A stretch of DNA of 64,000 bases from Punica granatum (taxonomy: Eukaryota > Streptophyta > Magnoliopsida > Myrtales > Lythraceae): NCBI RefSeq assembly GCF_007655135.1, contig NC_045134.1:16144568-16208567 (forward strand), read 5' to 3'. The notes under the pieces are model-generated. The model made no database searches and was not told where the DNA came from. It was given only the letters and a program-made list of their open reading frames with translations. Shown in pieces: positions 1 through 11,460 of the stretch (position 1 is the first letter of the stretch; every line of letters starts with the position of its first letter). A program made the translations under genes and the position numbers.

Positions 1-3000
1 AGGAGTCGCCACTTGCCATTTTACGACCCGAAGGTCGAGGGCCGGCAAGTTACCCGGGTCTAGGGGTACGGGGTACACCTAAATGCTAAGGCAATGGTCG
101 TGCGGAACCGAAAGTTCCGAATTCGGGGGTTCTATTACGTGCGGGCCTATATCCCGCACGCCCTTTTGGTACTCTAGCTTGCTAGGTTTGCCATTTTTGT
201 TTATTTACCGCGTGATTTAGGGTTGCACTCGACTCGCCCGTTTTGACACCGTAAATTCGATAAGTTGATTGAGTTGGGCCAAGAACCCGAAAGGTGAGTA
301 GGCCTGTGTGTTCGAGGGATCGGTTCACTATCTTGTCGTTACAGTTCATCGGACCAATACGGTCGATTCCCTGCGCGAACCGATATCACGATTATTCAAG
401 CTTACTCATCCTTCGGTGATTATAGACCAACTTAACCAATTTGATACTCGGACCTCTCGCTTGCCGATCGGGGATCCTTACAAATGAATGAATGAACATA
501 CAAATAAAATCCTCACAATGTTCTCTCGAATAATTACAAAGTGTAAATGAATAAGTAAATGGATCCCGATCGGTTTGCATTGGGCCAATATTCCGCTCCG
601 GCTCACCGTGTAGTTTGAATAACCGATAAACAAATTAAGGCAACGCGGGCTCAAGGAGCCGGGGGTCGGGTCCAATCGAACCGACGATTTGCAGGAGAAC
701 CGGTTTGTTTCCACTGTAATCGTTGGACCGATCGAGCTCCCGGGTGATATCTAAACACGTTTCACGCGTCCAATCCAAATTGCCTTCCACATAGGCCATA
801 TTTGGAGTGTGATGGTGACTCGAGGCTAGATCCCATTCCGCACTCGGGTTGCACGCTCTCAGTGAGTTAAGAGGCATTGGACCTCGTGTTCGGTAGTTTG
901 GGGCGTTGGACCCCGTGCAACACGTGACCTATGGGTTCGGACCCGTACCGCAATAAATCATCATAAGCAAGAACAAAACAGAAGAAAACTGATATAACTG
1001 ACACGATACAGGAAGCAACTGACAACAACTGATAAGTGTCAGTGAATACAAACGAATTGTGTATTAGGCCGAATGTACGTGATTTAATCAGTTATTACCC
1101 GTGGTTGATTGGCAAACAATGCATCTAACCTAGGCAAACATAGAGGGCGGGCTAGGATAAGGTTCTAAGCCGATTACATGTGTGTGTTTGTCTTATGACT
1201 CTTATTCAGTTAAGTGTCACTGTGGTTTCACCGAATTAACCAAACTCGTGTTTCGACTCTAGATTGGAATCTAATATTCCGCCTATCCATTATCTAATAT
1301 TTGAATAAGTCGGGTGCACAATTAGTCCGGTCCTTGGTGTTTTGTAACTGAAATAAAATACTCCCCACCGAATCTATGATAGAAAGAAAGAAACACCGAA
1401 AACAAACGAAATGGACCACGCGAATGAAACTCGCACCCGAACGGGTTGTCCTTTCTCGTTCATAGCTCTAGGTGTTTCCAACTCCCTAAAGCCTAGGGTA
1501 TCGGTGAATCATGGAATGACGGTTATGCCCTTGGATGATAAAATTGTGATGTTCGTGTATAAATTGGAGATTTGCGTCACGCGAAGGAGTCTAAGAAGGA
1601 CTCTCGTGCCCCGACTCGGGCCGCCTCAAATTGGGCCCGGACTCGAGTCACGGCACGTGAGTATTCCCTAGACGTCAATTCTATTCGTGTTACGCATCTC
1701 GGTATTTTGAAATTGTGAATTTTATTGGAAAAGGGCATTCACGCCCTTCCGTAAATCATCGATGCGTTTTACCAATTAAGGATCAATTAACCCGATTATT
1801 TAATCCAAGTGGTTTAATTAACCGAATGATTCGTCCTATTTCCCCGTTTGTGAAATTATTCGGTGGTGGTAATTTCATGGGGTTATCTCGGTTTTAATGG
1901 GGGATTGTTCAAAATTTATGTATCCATCATCCAATTATCATGTGAATAACGAAAATATGAGACACGGATACAGACAATCCCAAGGGACGATTCCAATCAT
2001 GCCTTACATGCATAACATGCTTAAACTCAAGAACGAAATCTATTTCAACGAAACAAAAGAAAGTCGACGCCGTCAAGGTCTCTCAAACGCAAACGGACAC
2101 ACAAACACGTACACATGACACATAATATAACGAAATCCACAAAGAATGACGTCGACTCATACGATGGAAAAAATGTGAAACATGGGAACCGACTCATTTC
2201 GGGATGGGAGAAACCACCTTAGACCCGTGTGGTCCAAGGGGACTCTCGGCCACACCCATCCAAGAGTGGCCGTGGGTCCTCATGGCTCACGCGAGTCAAG
2301 GGGGGCTCTCTAAACCCGATCTAAGCCTATTCCCACCATGCTAATACGTGGTACATGACAAAACAGCGGCAAAAGGGAACGGGGACCGGCTAGCTTCGAG
2401 GAAAGAGAAGTACCCTAGCCTCGGAGGAACCATAGAGGCTCACGGGTCACCCCCTCAAGGCTAGACCGTGGGTTCTATGGTTCGGCCGTGACTCGGGACC
2501 TCTCCCGCTTCGATCCACGTCGTCTCCCCTCATGAGATATACATTCATGTAGTTTACGAGCATGATAGATAAAGTAAATAGATGCTGGACGTTGTATGGC
2601 ATGCATGAGACATCCGGATCCGAGAAAAAAATGCAAGCTTTCACCTATCCCGAACCTTTAAAGCATATTAACACCACACGTAAGTAAATATCAAAGATCC
2701 TAACTCCTCTAAGTTAAAAGGGGTGTTACCTAGCCTCGATGTACGAGGGAAAGAATCGGGGAAGCGGCCACGAGAGTCGCAAGACTCGGTTTGGGCGGCT
2801 ACGGGTGAGGGACCCGTAAGTGGGCAGGCGCGGCAGTCTCGGGAGAACGGCTTGGCACGCTCGCTCCGATCACGGAACGGTGCAAGGTCGGGCTCGTTGG
2901 ACTCCTAAGAGGCAGATCTAGGTGGGCACGGAGAGCTCCGAGCGTGCCGAACCCTGAATAAGTCGGAAATGGTGAGAGAAGTTCCAGTGAAAACACAGAA

Positions 3001-4849
3001 AAACTGGTTAGCGAAAATGGGCCAAACGGAGGTCGTGCACGGTTGGTCGGCCCTCGGATCGTGACCACCTCTTCACGAGAGAGGGTGAGGGTTGTGAGGA
3101 ACCCTTTAAACTTGATGGCACGACTCTCCGAAGTCGTGAGAAGAAATGGCACGCGTGGAGGTGTCCGGTGCACGCGGGTAACGCCTAGGAGACCCGATTC
3201 TTCATGCGACCAGAACTCAACGTTGGGGGCTTCAAATGGAAAATCTAAGCCCGGAAATGGACTTAGGGGGTGGAAAATATGTAGGCTATGAAGTTTGAGA
3301 ATTTTTGGGCTAAGTCGGGCCGGGTGGTTACCGGAATACCGGGTGGTTTTCCGGCGGTTTTGGCCGGTTTCGGCCTTGGTAAGGGGGGACGGAAGTGAGG
3401 GAGTGGGCTGAGGTTTGAGAGAGTCCTTGAGAGAGATTGGCTTGAGAGAGAGTGAAGTTCAAGAAGTGATTAAGTCTAATGATCAATGGGAACTTATAAG
3501 GAGGCTTAACGGTGTGATTAAATGATGTTAAGTGCGGTTTTTGTATGCTAAACTAGGGCTGCCGAATTTCAAAGGGATTAAGGGGGAAAGTGTCACATTG
3601 AGTGTGGGGAAAGGAAGAGGAGTTGATGGGAAGTGATGGAGTGATGGATGGGTGTAAGTGTGTAAGAAGAAGTGATGGGTGTAAGAGCCAAAATTCAAAT
3701 TGTGTGGAGGGGGAGCTTTGGAGCCGACGGTGGGAGAGGCTTGAGCCGCGGCTTGGGCTGTCCAATCCGAGCCGAGGGTTGAGCCGTGGCTTGGGTTGAG
3801 CCGCGGCTTGATGGCTTGGCTTGGCTAGGCTGTGGGTCCCATCCGATTAGGAGAAAAGCCGGCAAACGCTTGAGACTTGATTGAGCTCGCGTCCGACCTC
3901 CGATGTCCAATTAATTTGAAGATTTGGAATGCTTGGACTACGAGGATTTGAGTGAGTCCAATATCGCCATACGTCGTGTGAATGAGCGTTCGGGCGACAT
4001 GGCGGCCCGGGAGTCGGTTTTGCCCTGTTTGGACGTTCGGAGTGGAATTTGACACCCCTTGACCTCCGATTGATCTCTGTGCCTTCTTGCATTCGTTTTG
4101 GCAATCCTTTTGCCCCGTGGGGGATCGTTGGCCCGTTGTCCTCGGTCGGGGACCGTTGGCCCGGAAGGCCTAGGGACTTCGACCGGGATTCTCTCAGTGT
4201 GCCCTGAATGCTTTGAGGTGCTCGGGGATTATTGTGAGGTGCTCAGAGATCGTCGTGAGGTGGTCGGGGATCGTTGTGATCCCTGTCTTCTGTGGACGTG
4301 CCCCGAAGGCTTGCCGGGAGACGTTCGTGAACACTGAAACGTCCCTCGGGAAATCGAGTCGAGTTCCGGAAGGTCATCTGAAGCTTGTTCCCCGACCTTG
4401 GTGGTCCCTGGGTGCCTGTAGGCCTATCTTGAGGGGCCGTTTGCTTGTCAGTGGAGCGAACCCCGGGAGCTTTGTCAGAAAAGGCGTCCGTGGGGAATCG
4501 GGGTGTCCCGGCTTAAGCAGGATGCCCCGGAAATGCGACCGGACGTGCCGTTGGTCACTTTGGCACTGAGAGGGATTTTTGAAGCCCCATATTGGGCACC
4601 TTTCGGTGCTTCGGTGACTCGGTGATGAATAGTGCCACAGTGCCAGCTTCGCGGTTTTCGGGGTTCTTTGTCCGTTCATTCTTCTGACCGCTCTCGTCTG
4701 CCTTTCTCAGTGGGCTATGCTCTTCTCCTACCGCTCATGACCTCGTGCCCGCGTATTTTGCCTCTGATTGCCGGGCGATGAATAGTATCCCGGGCTTCGG
4801 TCGGGAATCCTCGTGTGGGAAGCCGGTGGGCCAAAATGGGGTGCTGACA
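1..4849 (-). repeat. 3' LTR of Ogre A (truncated by window edge)
   Basis: This segment matches 13678-18514 almost base for base. Read on the minus strand it begins TGTCAGCACCCC at 4849, the same start as every other Ogre-type LTR in the window. Bases 490-505 carry a 13-base segment absent from the other copy. Short reading frames inside it (for example 635-877) occur identically in the other LTR and look like non-coding chance frames. A GC-rich stretch at 3730-3830 has short imperfect repeats built on a tgagccgcggcttggg-like unit. Confidence 0.93.
3493..3500 (-). promoter_or_regulatory. TATA box of Ogre A 3' LTR
   Basis: The minus strand reads CTTATAAG here. It is followed downstream on that strand by CT-rich runs (about 3400-3460), typical of a plant core promoter and start region. 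The same arrangement occurs at 17157-17164, 28151-28160, 33202-33208 and 39748-39753 in the other Ogre-type LTRs. This suggests that U3 is the first 1.3-1.5 kb of each LTR and that the rest is R/U5 leader. Confidence 0.55.
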
Positions 4850-4863
4850 GCTTGCCCCTCTTT
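4850..4863 (-). other. Polypurine tract of Ogre A
   Basis: Immediately upstream of the 3' LTR, the minus strand reads AAAGAGGGGCAAGC and then TGTCAG. A purine run touching the LTR start is the expected plus-strand priming site of an LTR retrotransposon. It fixes the internal boundary of the 3' LTR at 4849/4850. Confidence 0.75.
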
Positions 4864-5066
4864 GGTTGCATGCTCGGTTAGAGGATGTAGCCAAAGACTG
4901 TGAGAGGCGCCCTTTTTGGGTCCCGGCGACCGCTTCTGTTGTTGTCCTCCGTGATAGCTTGCTTCCCCGTGTTGGATATTTAGGGAGGATGTGCAAAGGT
5001 ACCCGAACCTGTTGCAAAATAACCACATGGTTAAGAAGCGAAGATTATGAAATGCAGGTGAGGGGT

Positions 5067-5275
5067 CTAAGCCCATAGAAAACGGTAAAATGGACGCGAA
5101 GTCCGGAAAGCAGAAAAGTTACTAGGCCGAAGCCCGTGGAAAGCCGTAAAGTTACTAGGCCGAAGCCCGTGGAAAGCAATAAAATGGACGCGAAGTCCGG
5201 AAAGCGATAAAGTCACTAGGCCTAAGCCCGAGGAAAGCAGTAAAATGGACGCGAAGTCCGTAAAGCAGTAAAGTA
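5067..5275 (-). repeat. Minisatellite of about 60-bp composite units
   Basis: Three to four imperfect units alternate a segment like aggccgaagcccgtggaaag with a segment like aatggacgcgaagtccggaa. It lies between the polypurine tract and the 29-bp array of Ogre A. No coding role is visible. Tandem repeats before the 3' LTR are known in Ogre-type elements. Confidence 0.7.
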
Positions 5276-5280
5276 AAGGC

Positions 5281-6510
5281 GGGACTCGGCCTTGTAGAAA
5301 CGCGGCGGTGGGACTTGGCCCTGCATAAAAGGTGGTGGTGGGACTTGGCCCTGCAGATGGGACTCGGCCCTACAGAAGAGTAATGATGGGACTCGACTCT
5401 GCATAAGAATAAAGACGGGACTCGGCCCTGCATAAGAGTAAAGACGGGACTCGGCCCTACATAAAAGTAAAGATGGGACTCGGCCCTGCAGAAAAGTAAA
5501 GATGGGACTTGGCCCTGCAGAAAAGTAATGATGGGACTTGGCCCTGCAGAAAAGTAATGACGGGACTTGGCCCTGCATGAGAGTGGTGGTGGGTCTTGGC
5601 CCTGCATAAGAGTAAAGACGGGACTCGGCCCTGCATAAGAGTAAAGACGGGACTCGGCCCTACATAAGAGTAAAGATGGGACTCGGCCCTGCAGAAAAGT
5701 AAAGATGGGACTTGGCCCTGCAGAAAAGTAATGATGGGACTTGGCCCTGCAGAAAAGTAATGACGGGACTTGGCCCTGCATGAGAGTGGTGGTGGGTCTT
5801 GGCCCTGCAGATGGGACTCGGCCCTGCATAAGAGTAAAGACGGGACTCGGCCCTTCATAAAAGTAAAGATGGGACTTGGCCCTGCAGAAAAGTAATGACG
5901 GGACTTGGCCCTGCATGAGAGTGGTGGTGGGTCTTGGCCCTGCAGATGGGACTCGGCCCTGCATAAGAGTAAAGACGGGACTCGGCCCTGCATAAAAATA
6001 AAGATGGGACTTGGCCCTGCAGAAAAGTAATGACGGGACTTGGCCCTGCATGAGAGTGGTGGTGGGTCTTGGCCCTGCAGATGGGACTCGGCCCTGCATA
6101 AGAGTAAAGACGGGACTCGGCCCTGCATAAGAGTAAAGACGGGACTCGGCCCTGCATAAGAATAAAGACGGGACTTGGCCCTGCAGAAAAGTAATGACGG
6201 GACTTGGCCCTTCATAAAAGTAAAGATGGGACTTGGCCCTGCAGAAAAGTAAGGATGGGACTTGGCCCTGTAGAAAAGTAATGACGGGACTTGGCCCTGC
6301 ATGAGAGTAAAGACGGGACTTGGCCCTGCATAAAAGTAAAGATGGGACTTGGCCCTGCATAAGAATAAAGGTGGGACTCGGCCCTGCATAAAAGTAAGAA
6401 TGGGACTTGGCCCTGCAAAAAAGTAAGGACGGGACTTGGCCCTGCAGAAAAGTGAAGTCGGGACTTGGCCCTGCAAAAAAGTGAAGTCGGGACTTGGCCC
6501 TGCAGAATAG
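5281..6510 (-). repeat. 29-bp minisatellite array in the 3' region of Ogre A
   Basis: Roughly 40 tandem units have a consensus close to gggacttggccctgcagaaa followed by agtaatgac, 29 bases long; some units are shortened to about 18-19 bases. Longer blocks of about 135 bp (for example around 5790-6070) recur as higher-order repeats. On the minus strand all three frames stay open across most of the array. Because 29 is not a multiple of three, the conceptual peptides repeat every 29 residues. I treat those frames as spurious. Confidence 0.9.
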
Positions 6511-9059
6511 TGAGCACCTACGAATCTCGTGAGACCGGGAATCAACGTCTGCCGTGGTTTTAGCTGCTCGGCACCTGTGACCCTAACATCATTAGCAAGT
6601 CGTAGTGAGTCATTAACGATGTATTGGTGTACCAATGCTTATGAAGATGATGTCATTGTGACACACGACGCTTCAGTTTTGGGTTCCCTAGGTGACCCGT
6701 AAAGAACTTTGCTTCGGTAAATACGACTGGATTCCGCTTTCAAAGGCCTCGAGGCGAGGCCTTCAGGGACTTTCTTGACCATGCGTGGGTATATTAAGAC
6801 GTCCTCAGTGACGCCCTAACGACTTCGTCGATTGTTCGACGCGCTTGTCGGCTTAGGACCCTTCTCGTCAGGGTAGCGCAAGGCGGCTGCATTTGTGACC
6901 CGTATGGGGAGTTCTGCGCAAATTTGACCAGACCTCAGTCTAGTCTTCCCAAAGTGTTATGACTAGGCTCCCGGAAAGGAATGTCTGGGATTTTGGCTTT
7001 GTGGTAGTCGATTGAGGGGTGACTGTGATCCAGTTTGGAGTTATGTAAATGATAAGGAGAAAAGAGAGAGCTTAGAGAGCACGTTGCCCCAAGCTAAAAG
7101 GATACACGGGTTCACGCCTGCAGCGAAATGTACCCCCCTTCTTGTCTTCCCGCGATATGGGCTGTGCCAAACTCCTCGGATGACGTGCTCGGTTGTCCAG
7201 TATGCCTGGGAAAGAATCCGCCTTGGAAAGTTGGATTGTGTTGAAAAGCCGATCGGGGATCGCTTTGGAGTGGATAACCTGGCCATTTCCCTTGGGGATC
7301 CCTAGCTCGCGCAGTGTGCGAGAGCCTAGGGTGACTGTTTTGTTTATCTCTCGTTTTGCTCTCCTTTTGCTACGGTCACCCACCTCGGGGCCGTACCTCT
7401 CAACCTAAAGGGGATGAACTCTCCTTTTGCCACGACCGCCCGCCTTGGGATTTTCAGTCGTGCCTCTCTTTTGCCCTAATTTTTGCCTAGGCCGCCCCCA
7501 AAGGGGGTTTTCGACCTAGCGGGCTCGATTCTTTTGTCTCTCGAGTTTGCAAGGGTGAAGGGTTCGAAAAATTCGACCTCCGAGTGCGAGATATTTTGTC
7601 TTCGTCAAGGAGTTGCGACTGCTGCCCCCCTTTTTGTTGGGGTTTGTTGATTTCTTTGGATTGGCGGAGCCGGTGCTTTGGTGAACCTCGGCATTGGCCC
7701 ATTTTTTTGTTGGCGGGTTTTTCCCGCGTCTTTTCGCTCTCTCTTCTCTTCTTTGTTGGCGGGTTTTTCCCGCGTCTTTTCGCTCTTTTTTTCGCAGCTG
7801 GGGTTTGTTTTGTGCCCCGTGCCTTTGTTTGAAACTCCTCGACTTTGTATTGCTGAGATGCTTTAGTGTACTTGACCCAATCCCACTTCATGGGGAACGG
7901 TCTTCTCGGAAGCTTGACTCTTAGGCACTCGGAAGTCGAACTTCGTCATTTGCCCTTACAAGTACTATAAGTGAATTTCCCCTATTGTCTAAGAAAAGAA
8001 AATGTAGGATTGCTCCGCGAATAAACAACCGATGTTGCCCCTGTACGAATGTCCAAACGGGGATGCCCCAGTCTTCATTTATTAAGTTGGCCCGTGGCAA
8101 GCTTCTAGTGCGATATCCCCGATCGTTTCTTGCTGTTCAATACAGTGCGTGCCTCTTGGATGGTGCACGCTATTAAAGTTGTCGGATGTTCAAGGAAGAC
8201 GGTTGCATCGATGCTGAGTAATTCGCTCAATTGTCTTCGTCTTCGGCTCCGTAGGGGGGTACCTCATGGTCGGACCCTTCCCCGATCGAAGTAAAAGGGT
8301 GAAGGGCCCGATAGAGTTCTCGAGGAGGTGTGAACCCGCGCATTGCTCTTTGCCTGGCGTGCCCCTGTGAAACACGATAAAGAAAATGATGTATTAGGCG
8401 ATTATGCGGTGAAATGTGTGGTAAGAAATGTAAGGTGGACCCATGGGAAGTTCCCTCATCTAGCGCGCGACCCGCGGGTATCGCGCGTAGGGGACACTCA
8501 ATTCCGGGAGTCTAATCATCACCACCGTGGGGTGGCCAGACTGTGTGTGTGAGTCGCATAGGTATACTTTCCCCAATTGCGGGTTGGCATTCGCAACCGT
8601 CTTAAGAAAGGCTCGAGGAGCCGAATCCCATGAGGACAAACAAGTCGAACAAACCGACGAAGCCAATAGGGCATTCTGAGGACTGTCCCAATGCATTAAG
8701 ATAATGTAAAGAGGGGGTTTAAAGAGGAAAATGTGTTTGCAAGGTGCATGGTTCTCCGTCTGTTGGTTAGTATCCCCTGCGGTGAGTGGCTTGGCGTCTC
8801 AAAAGCGCAGCTCGGAATAACACAAGACACTGTGTCGGTTGGTCGCGCTTGAGCGAAACCTAGCAATGAAAATAATTCTTTTCAGCAGGCGAAAGTGCTT
8901 GAAATAAATGAGGAGAAAGAGTGTACAGATGAGACGATTTCAAAAGCATGCGAAGGTATTTTCATTAAGATCAGCATTTGAGTTGCAACAAAAGTCCCTT
9001 TTTCGCCGTGCGGTTTATAGCCTCGACTGCACGCAGGGAACGCTTTTTCGTAGGTGGTC
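6511..9059 (-). other. Non-coding 3' interior of Ogre A where pol should be
   Basis: Downstream of gag on the minus strand, this 2.5-kb stretch has no long frame and no protease, reverse transcriptase, RNase H or integrase motif in any frame. A lysine-rich frame of 134 codons at 7487-7891 is low complexity and has no family resemblance. A 46-base duplication at about 7706-7787 contains two hairpin-like TTTCCCGC motifs. Base composition resembles the LTR more than a coding region. Confidence 0.65.
7720..7773 (+). promoter_or_regulatory. Duplicated E2F-like sites (TTTCCCGC)
   Basis: TTTCCCGC occurs at 7720-7727 and again at 7766-7773, inside a 46-base direct duplication. Each copy forms the right half of a short hairpin, GCGGG-TTTTT-CCCGC. 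TTTCCCGC matches the known E2F/DP consensus TTTSSCGC. Function here is inference; short motifs can arise by chance. Confidence 0.35.
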
Positions 9060-11141
9060 TCATGGGGAAATCGACCTTCCCTCTTTGACAATGTTCTTGT
9101 CCCTAGGACAAATACCGATCAGATTGATAGCCGCGTCAGAGCTTGATCCATGGTCGGGGAGAGGATTAGCCTGAACACTTGGTGGCTTGAGTTTTTTGAA
9201 AGAGAGTTGGTTCTTCTCGATCAGCTCCTGCAACTTGCCCCGGAGGGTGTAACAATCGTCCGTAGTGTGCCCCGGAGCACCCATATGGTATTCACAACGG
9301 AGATTCTGATCCTGATTCGCGGGATTGAACTGAGGATGAGGGGCCGCGGGTCTAATTTCTTTAGCTGCCAGAAGTTGGCGGTAGACTTGTGACTGGGGAA
9401 CCGGTAAAGGCGGGTATTGCGGACGTGGCCTAGCCTGCCCTCCCTGTCGAGGTTGCAAGTTTGGGGTTTGTTGAGCCGTTGGGGGAGCTCCTGAAACCAG
9501 GGGCTCATTTGGAGGCGCCCAATGAGGGGTAGACGCGTAACTGTGACCATGTGGATGCGGGACCCGTGTCGGAGGGTAAGCCGATGGTGCCGAGTAGTTA
9601 ATCGGCAGGGCCGGGTATTGCTGCTGGTATGGCATGGGTGTTTGGCGTCCAAGGCTGACGGCATTAACAGACGCATCTCTGCCCTTTTTGTTACTCGTTG
9701 GTGATGGCGCAGTAGTGGTGTTCTTTGATGACTGTTCCTCCTTTTCGGTCGGTCCGTCTATCTTTCCAAGCTTGATGCCCATGTCAAGCTTCTTCCCAGC
9801 GTCGATTAGATTGGAGAATGAGGAAGTGTGGGCCAACAAATGTGAGTAGTATATTCCCCTCAGCGTGGAGTGGAATAGCTGGATCTGTTGTGTCTCGCTG
9901 ATCGGCGGGATATGCTTCGCCGCTTGGGTGCGCCACTTGGTGGCGTATTCCTCGAACCTTTGGCCTTGTGCCATCTCTTTCGTGCTCAGCTCTAGGAGGG
10001 TGGGAGGCGTCTCCGCGCAATATCGGTATTGGTCGGTGAACTTCCGGGAGAGATCCTCCCACGTCGGGATGTCCTCAGCCTTCAGTGACATGAACCAATC
10101 GAGGGCCGATCCCGACAGGCTATCTTGGAAGGAGTTGATAACAAACTCCTCGTATTCCCAATATTGTAGCATCTTTCCTCGGTAATGGCGGAGGTGGTGG
10201 CGTGGATCTGTCGTGCCCTCGTAAGTCTTGAATTCCGGGATCTTGAACTTTGAGGGCAGCCGCATACCCGGGAATAGGCCGCAGTCACCGTAGCGTGCGT
10301 CGGGACGAGCATCACCCGCTTGTAGGGCCCGTATCGTTTCTTCCATCCTCCTGAGCCTTCGCTCCTGTTCGGTGTCGGCTTCGGGGAAGAAATGCGTCGG
10401 TGAGGCGAACTGGGCCGCATGAATCGGCATGCCCGGTTCGTGGAAGGTGGTGCTTACGGGGGGCGGTGCCTGGTAGGAGAGGCTGGCGTGAGGCTGTAGA
10501 GGCGGATAGGGAGGAAGCTCCGCGGCTTGAAGATGAGTCGGAGCAGGTGTACTGGATGCCGGGAGAACCATCGGTGGAGGTACCGTGTGGGCCGATATGG
10601 GCACGGGCGGAGGCACGGACAGGACGTGCCCCGAGGATAGGAGGGTCGCCGGTGGAAGAGGGACGGCCGTGGGGGCCGGCGGTGGCGGATATGGGCTGGT
10701 GAAGGGGTGGGCCGTGGACGTATACAGCGTTGGTGGTGCGGGAGCTTCGACGTTCTCCGGGGCTTGGGTCGGTGGAGCCCACGGGGTTGGATCGACTGTT
10801 GGTCCCGGTCCCGGGGGAGGAGTAGAACTCGAGGAGGCCCGGTTAGGTCCTCTGAGCAAGGCGAGCAATTCCGCCATATTAGTGGCCATTTGGTTGACCG
10901 TGCCCTCGAGGGCCGCAATGCGGGCTTGGTCATTGGTGGCGGCGGATGTTGGTGAGGCCGGTGGGAGAGGCGCCCCTGAAGGTGCCGGGGGTGGGAGATG
11001 CGTCGGAAGGGCGCCGGAGTATGCCGGGAGTACGCCCGCAGGAGTAAGAGGTGGTAGAGCGCGTGTCTGCGGTGGTTGAGAGAGAGTCGGGACCGAAGGG
11101 TTGACTTCTTCGGAAATATCGACGTGATCTCCTTCCGCCAT
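9060..11141 (-). CDS. Ogre A gag polyprotein
   Basis: Intact 693-codon frame for the capsid/nucleocapsid protein that packages element RNA in the cytoplasm. Residues 1-240 are proline-, alanine- and serine-rich and probably disordered, with a short helical stretch around 70-97. Residues about 300-440 carry the retrotransposon gag core, recognisable by the run WEYEEFVINSFQDSLSG and the later SALDWF and FTDQYRYCAETPP. A zinc-knuckle-like C-x2-H-x5-H-x4-C motif at 616-630 is typical of Ogre-type gag. The frame ends shortly after it, with no protease attached; autonomous relatives normally continue into protease and pol. The ATG at 11139-11141 is shared with the gag of Ogre B. It lies about 320 bases downstream of ORF1. 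Confidence 0.87.
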   Translation of the reverse strand: MAEGDHVDISEEVNPSVPTLSQPPQTRALPPLTPAGVLPAYSGALPTHLPPPAPSGAPLPPASPTSAATNDQARIAALEGTVNQMATNMAELLALLRGPNRASSSSTPPPGPGPTVDPTPWAPPTQAPENVEAPAPPTLYTSTAHPFTSPYPPPPAPTAVPLPPATLLSSGHVLSVPPPVPISAHTVPPPMVLPASSTPAPTHLQAAELPPYPPLQPHASLSYQAPPPVSTTFHEPGMPIHAAQFASPTHFFPEADTEQERRLRRMEETIRALQAGDARPDARYGDCGLFPGMRLPSKFKIPEFKTYEGTTDPRHHLRHYRGKMLQYWEYEEFVINSFQDSLSGSALDWFMSLKAEDIPTWEDLSRKFTDQYRYCAETPPTLLELSTKEMAQGQRFEEYATKWRTQAAKHIPPISETQQIQLFHSTLRGIYYSHLLAHTSSFSNLIDAGKKLDMGIKLGKIDGPTEKEEQSSKNTTTAPSPTSNKKGRDASVNAVSLGRQTPMPYQQQYPALPINYSAPSAYPPTRVPHPHGHSYASTPHWAPPNEPLVSGAPPTAQQTPNLQPRQGGQARPRPQYPPLPVPQSQVYRQLLAAKEIRPAAPHPQFNPANQDQNLRCEYHMGAPGHTTDDCYTLRGKLQELIEKNQLSFKKLKPPSVQANPLPDHGSSSDAAINLIGICPRDKNIVKEGRSISP

Positions 11142-11460
11142 CCTGAGACGTTGACGAGTCGGGTAGCGGTGTGACGCCAGTGGTAATCACCTAGATTCCA
11201 AGAATGTGTAAGGACAGACACCAATATCTCAAATGATAAGTGCGGAATTAAGTAAAATGACAAAATGTATGAGATGCATGAGCTTTCAAAACACTAATGT
11301 CATTACATTGATTGGCTCCAAGTTCCATGGTTTTACAAAATAGAACAATCGGGAGAAAAGAAAGGAACATAAACATAAAGCCGACATCCCTTTGCGCTCG
11401 GTGGCCGCTTGAAAGTGGCGTGGGTCCGAGCGAGGGCAAAAATGAGTGCGCCTACTAATC
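11142..11460 (-). other. Spacer between ORF1 and gag of Ogre A
   Basis: This is a 319-base non-coding spacer. The equivalent spacer of Ogre B (19831-20150) is clearly similar, including a run around atgtcattacattgatt. How gag is translated downstream of ORF1 (internal entry, reinitiation or splicing) is not visible from the sequence. Confidence 0.6.

Noticed and set aside
478..877. Frames of about 80 codons in the LTR, repeated at 14109-14541 and partly at 22887-23075
   Set aside because: They recur because the LTR recurs. Lengths change with small indels and there is no homology to a protein family.
5281..6510. CRISPR-like array
   Set aside because: Units are directly adjacent without unique spacers and the genome is that of a plant.
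5155..6635. Minus-strand frames of 392 and 401 codons
   Set aside because: They consist wholly of the 29-bp minisatellite read in two frames. Three frames are open at once and no domain is present.
7487..7891. Lysine-rich 134-codon minus-strand frame in Ogre A
   Set aside because: Low-complexity composition from a T-rich strand, with no recognisable domain.
10585..11079. 164-codon plus-strand glycine-rich frame opposite gag
   Set aside because: It is a shadow of the GC-rich proline/alanine-coding part of gag on the other strand.
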